Shown here: positions 62,361 through 64,000 of the stretch, one piece after another
Position numbering within the stretch: the first letter of the stretch is position 1
How the letters are laid out: every line of letters begins with the position of its first letter
Origin: Bacillus paramycoides
GTDB lineage: Bacteria > Bacillota > Bacilli > Bacillales > Bacillaceae_G
Direction of reading: 5' to 3'
Assembly (NCBI RefSeq): GCF_001884235.1
Contig: NZ_MAOI01000031.1
Location: 1-64,000, forward strand
Length of the DNA: 64,000 nucleotides
Program-made: the position numbers and the translations under genes
The notes under the pieces: generated by a model
The model's input: only the letters and a program-made list of their open reading frames with translations
The model's database searches: none
Told to the model about the DNA's origin: nothing

Positions 62361-62483
62361 AAAAAAATGCACACACTCTATTCCATTAAAATAGTTGCAC
62401 TTCCCAGCAACTGACACGGAGGTAGAAAAGAGTGTATGCCCAAATTAGGGAAAGGCAATATGTATTTGAACATTCTTTGCCTT
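62361..62483 (-). ncRNA. Structured non-coding element, possibly small RNA or repeat
   Basis: On the minus strand GCATACACTCT pairs with AGAGTGTGTGC (62429-62439 with 62369-62379, one G-T), enclosing an inner AGTTGC/GCAACT stem (62393-62398 with 62407-62412), and a run of seven T follows directly. A second hairpin (AAGGCAA/TTGCCTT) lies at 62452-62483. The T run makes a terminated small RNA possible. I recognise no family; a non-autonomous mobile repeat is the main alternative. Confidence 0.45.
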
Positions 62484-62631
62484 AATGTCGTATTCCGAAT
62501 CATTATATTACATACGTTTTCAAATAAGAAAACATTAAATTTAACTATATATATGAATATATTGCCCTATTTCTTTATTTTCCTCTATTTTTCTTCTGTT
62601 TTCTTAAAAAATTAGAATTAAAAAAATCCCC

Positions 62632-62665
62632 AAAAAAAGAACTAAGGTTTTACCTTAGCTCTTTT
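62632..62665 (-). terminator. Terminator of mbl
   Basis: On the minus strand GAGCTAAGGT pairs with ACCTTAGTTC and is followed by seven T. Confidence 0.88.
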
Positions 62666-62670
62666 TCACT

Positions 62671-63672
62671 TTATTTCAACGCACGACGTGGTAATTTATC
62701 GATATTCTCTAACATAATACCTGTACCAACAGCAACACATTGCATTGGGTTTTCAGCAATTAATACTGGTACCTTTAATTCTTCTGCTAGAAGCATGTCG
62801 ATACCGTGTAATAAAGCTCCTCCGCCTGTTAGAATAACACCGCGGTCGATAATGTCCGCAGATAGTTCTGGTGGTGTACGCTCTAGTACGCCTTTTGCAG
62901 CTTGTACAATGATAGCCGCGTCTTCTTTTAGTGCTTCTGTAATTTCTTCAGAGCATACTGTAATTGTACGTGGTAAACCAGTTACCATGTCACGTCCGCG
63001 AATTTCAAGCTCTTCACTGCGTGCACCTGGGAATACTGTACCAACTTTAATTTTAATATTTTCTGAAGTACGTTCTCCAATTAATAGCTTATACTTACGT
63101 TTAACGTAGTTTAAGATCTCCATATCAAACTTATCGCCAGCCATTTTGATAGAGGAAGAGGTAACAATATCACCCATAGAAAGTACGGCGATATCTGTTG
63201 TACCTCCACCAATATCAACAACCATGTTTCCACTTGGCTGGAAGATTTCCATACCAGCACCAACTGCAGCTACTTTTGGTTCTTCTTCTAAAAATACTGT
63301 TTTACCACCTGAACGTTCAGCAGCCTCGCGAATTGCTTTTTGTTCTACAGATGTGATATTTGTTGGACAACAAATTAAAATGCGAGGTTTTGAAAAGAAG
63401 CTCTTCACGTCCAATTTGTTAATGAAATACTTTAACATCGCTTCTGTAATTTCGAAATCTGCGATTACACCATCTTTAAGCGGACGAATTGCCACAATAT
63501 TACCAGGTGTACGTCCCACCATACTTCTTGCTTCTTCACCTACTGCTAATACTTTTCCACTATTACGATCAATTGCCACAACAGATGGCTCATTTAATAC
63601 AATACCCTTACCTTTAACATGAATTAATACGTTAGCCGTACCTAGGTCAATTCCGATATCTCGCGCAAACAT
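62671..63672 (-). CDS. mbl: Rod-shape determining actin homologue Mbl
   Basis: A 333-residue MreB-family actin that polymerises along the membrane and guides cylindrical peptidoglycan synthesis. It starts MFARDIGIDLGTANVLIHVKG (phosphate 1 loop) and has MVVDIGGGTTDIAVLSMGDIV (phosphate 2), and GVILTGGGALLHGIDMLLAEE (adenosine motif). Length and N-terminus match Mbl of B. subtilis, and the gene follows spoIIID as it does there. I chose ATG 63672; nine extra codons upstream begin with TTG and contain the GAGGAGG ribosome site, so they are not coding. Confidence 0.96.
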   Translation of the reverse strand: MFARDIGIDLGTANVLIHVKGKGIVLNEPSVVAIDRNSGKVLAVGEEARSMVGRTPGNIVAIRPLKDGVIADFEITEAMLKYFINKLDVKSFFSKPRILICCPTNITSVEQKAIREAAERSGGKTVFLEEEPKVAAVGAGMEIFQPSGNMVVDIGGGTTDIAVLSMGDIVTSSSIKMAGDKFDMEILNYVKRKYKLLIGERTSENIKIKVGTVFPGARSEELEIRGRDMVTGLPRTITVCSEEITEALKEDAAIIVQAAKGVLERTPPELSADIIDRGVILTGGGALLHGIDMLLAEELKVPVLIAENPMQCVAVGTGIMLENIDKLPRRALK

Positions 63673-63833
63673 TCCCGTTTTTTCCTCCTCGATATTCAAA
63701 ATCAGGTTACACCCGAATTCTTTTACACCTAATTTCTGATTTTATCATAATTTTAACAGAAACGTAATATTCACAAAAAGAATTTTTCTGAAAAATATTA
63801 CCGAATCTGTAAGGAATGTTTGCTGTTTTGCAT

Positions 63834-64000
63834 TTATTGACGTACAGGCTTTTCTATATCTTCTTTTCTATACTTCTGCTTTGTTGCTTCTCCCCCTCTT
63901 AAATGACGAATAGACTTATGATAATCAAGAATTTCTTTCACTTCATTTGCGAGCTCTGGATTAATTTCTGGCAAACGTTCTGTTAAATCTTTATGGACTG
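63834..64000 (-). CDS. spoIIID: Stage III sporulation transcription factor SpoIIID (3' part)
   Basis: The last 55 codons of a gene that continues past the right edge. The frame reads VHKDLTERLPEINPELANEV, then a KEILDYHKSIRHLRGGEAT stretch and a basic tail ending EKPVRQ. This is the second half of SpoIIID, the mother-cell DNA-binding regulator active before sigma-K. The helix-turn-helix recognition part lies partly outside. Its place upstream of mbl is the usual Bacillus order. Confidence 0.95.
   Translation of the reverse strand, partial: VHKDLTERLPEINPELANEVKEILDYHKSIRHLRGGEATKQKYRKEDIEKPVRQ

Larger units (their letters stand above)
62245..62670. other. Intergenic region between fabZ and mbl
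   Basis: 426 bases without a gene. It holds a bcr1 end fragment at 62326-62346, a structured element at 62361-62483 and the mbl terminator at 62632-62665, each listed separately. Confidence 0.7.

Noticed and set aside
63673-63699. Nine additional N-terminal codons of Mbl
   Set aside because: They start with TTG and contain the GAGGAGG ribosome site; known Mbl proteins begin at MFARDIG.

Overview
The window is a low-GC Firmicute chromosome segment, almost certainly from the Bacillus cereus group. Support comes from SpoIIID and Mbl at the right edge, a ComK family protein lacking the usual C-terminal tail, SH3b/NlpC and SH3b/3D cell-wall proteins of the type annotated as enterotoxins in this group, and copies of a roughly 150-bp repeat that matches the B. 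cereus group element bcr1. I saw no tRNA, rRNA, CRISPR array, prophage or complete insertion sequence.

Layout. (1) 0-7.5 kb: a TPP riboswitch leader whose gene lies beyond the left edge, a lactate permease with a CcpA-like site, small membrane proteins around a full bcr1 copy, lipoteichoic acid synthase, and a D-amino-acid transaminase preceded by stacked hairpins. (2) 7.7-17.4 kb: a five-SH3b/NlpC-P60 wall hydrolase, a nucleoside transporter, a two-gene degenerate-GGDEF/glycosyltransferase unit (YdaK/YdaM-like), a promoter-cre-small-ORF unit of 44 codons, a BCCT betaine-type transporter and a 2xSH3b-3D wall protein. (3) 17.4-28.6 kb: three consecutive zinc-ribbon proteins, the YwqB/YwqA SWIM-SNF2 pair, a VanZ-like protein, a DUF1659/DUF2922 pair, ComK2 facing a short sigma factor, and a 56-codon membrane protein. 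(4) 28.6-39 kb: a YknXYZ-W-like export complex and a five-gene phosphorylated-sugar sensing and uptake operon (response regulator, kinase, DUF3919-like protein, binding lipoprotein, UhpT/PgtP-type antiporter).

(5) 38-61.5 kb is one large minus-strand envelope and exopolysaccharide locus. Reading in the direction of transcription: a stand-alone BY-kinase; a Wzz-like modulator, BY-kinase and PHP phosphatase; a structured leader that fits the eps-associated antitermination RNA (EAR), followed by a terminator; galU, a CapD/EpsC dehydratase, an initiating sugar transferase, a reductase/epimerase, glycosyltransferases, UDP-glucose dehydrogenase, a UDP-glucuronate epimerase, a TupA-like ATP-grasp ligase, Wzy, an acetyltransferase, Wzx and rmlACDB; then an LCP transferase and an SGNH-like protein. 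The genes predict a Wzx/Wzy-type polymer containing rhamnose, an N-acetylated 6-deoxy sugar and a uronic acid. The block at about 43.6-54.5 kb is visibly more AT-rich than its surroundings, which fits transfer.

(6) 61.8-64 kb: fabZ, a structured non-coding element, mbl and the 3' part of spoIIID.

No wholly new system is proven here. The most interesting leads are the ATP-grasp ligase beside uronic-acid genes, the CcpA-controlled small ORF, the competence regulator beside a short sigma factor with a repeat-rich control region, a binding protein without an ABC transporter inside a two-component operon, two bcr1 copies whose target duplications contain a gene's stop codon, and a 48-bp perfect palindrome between the kinase and phosphatase genes.
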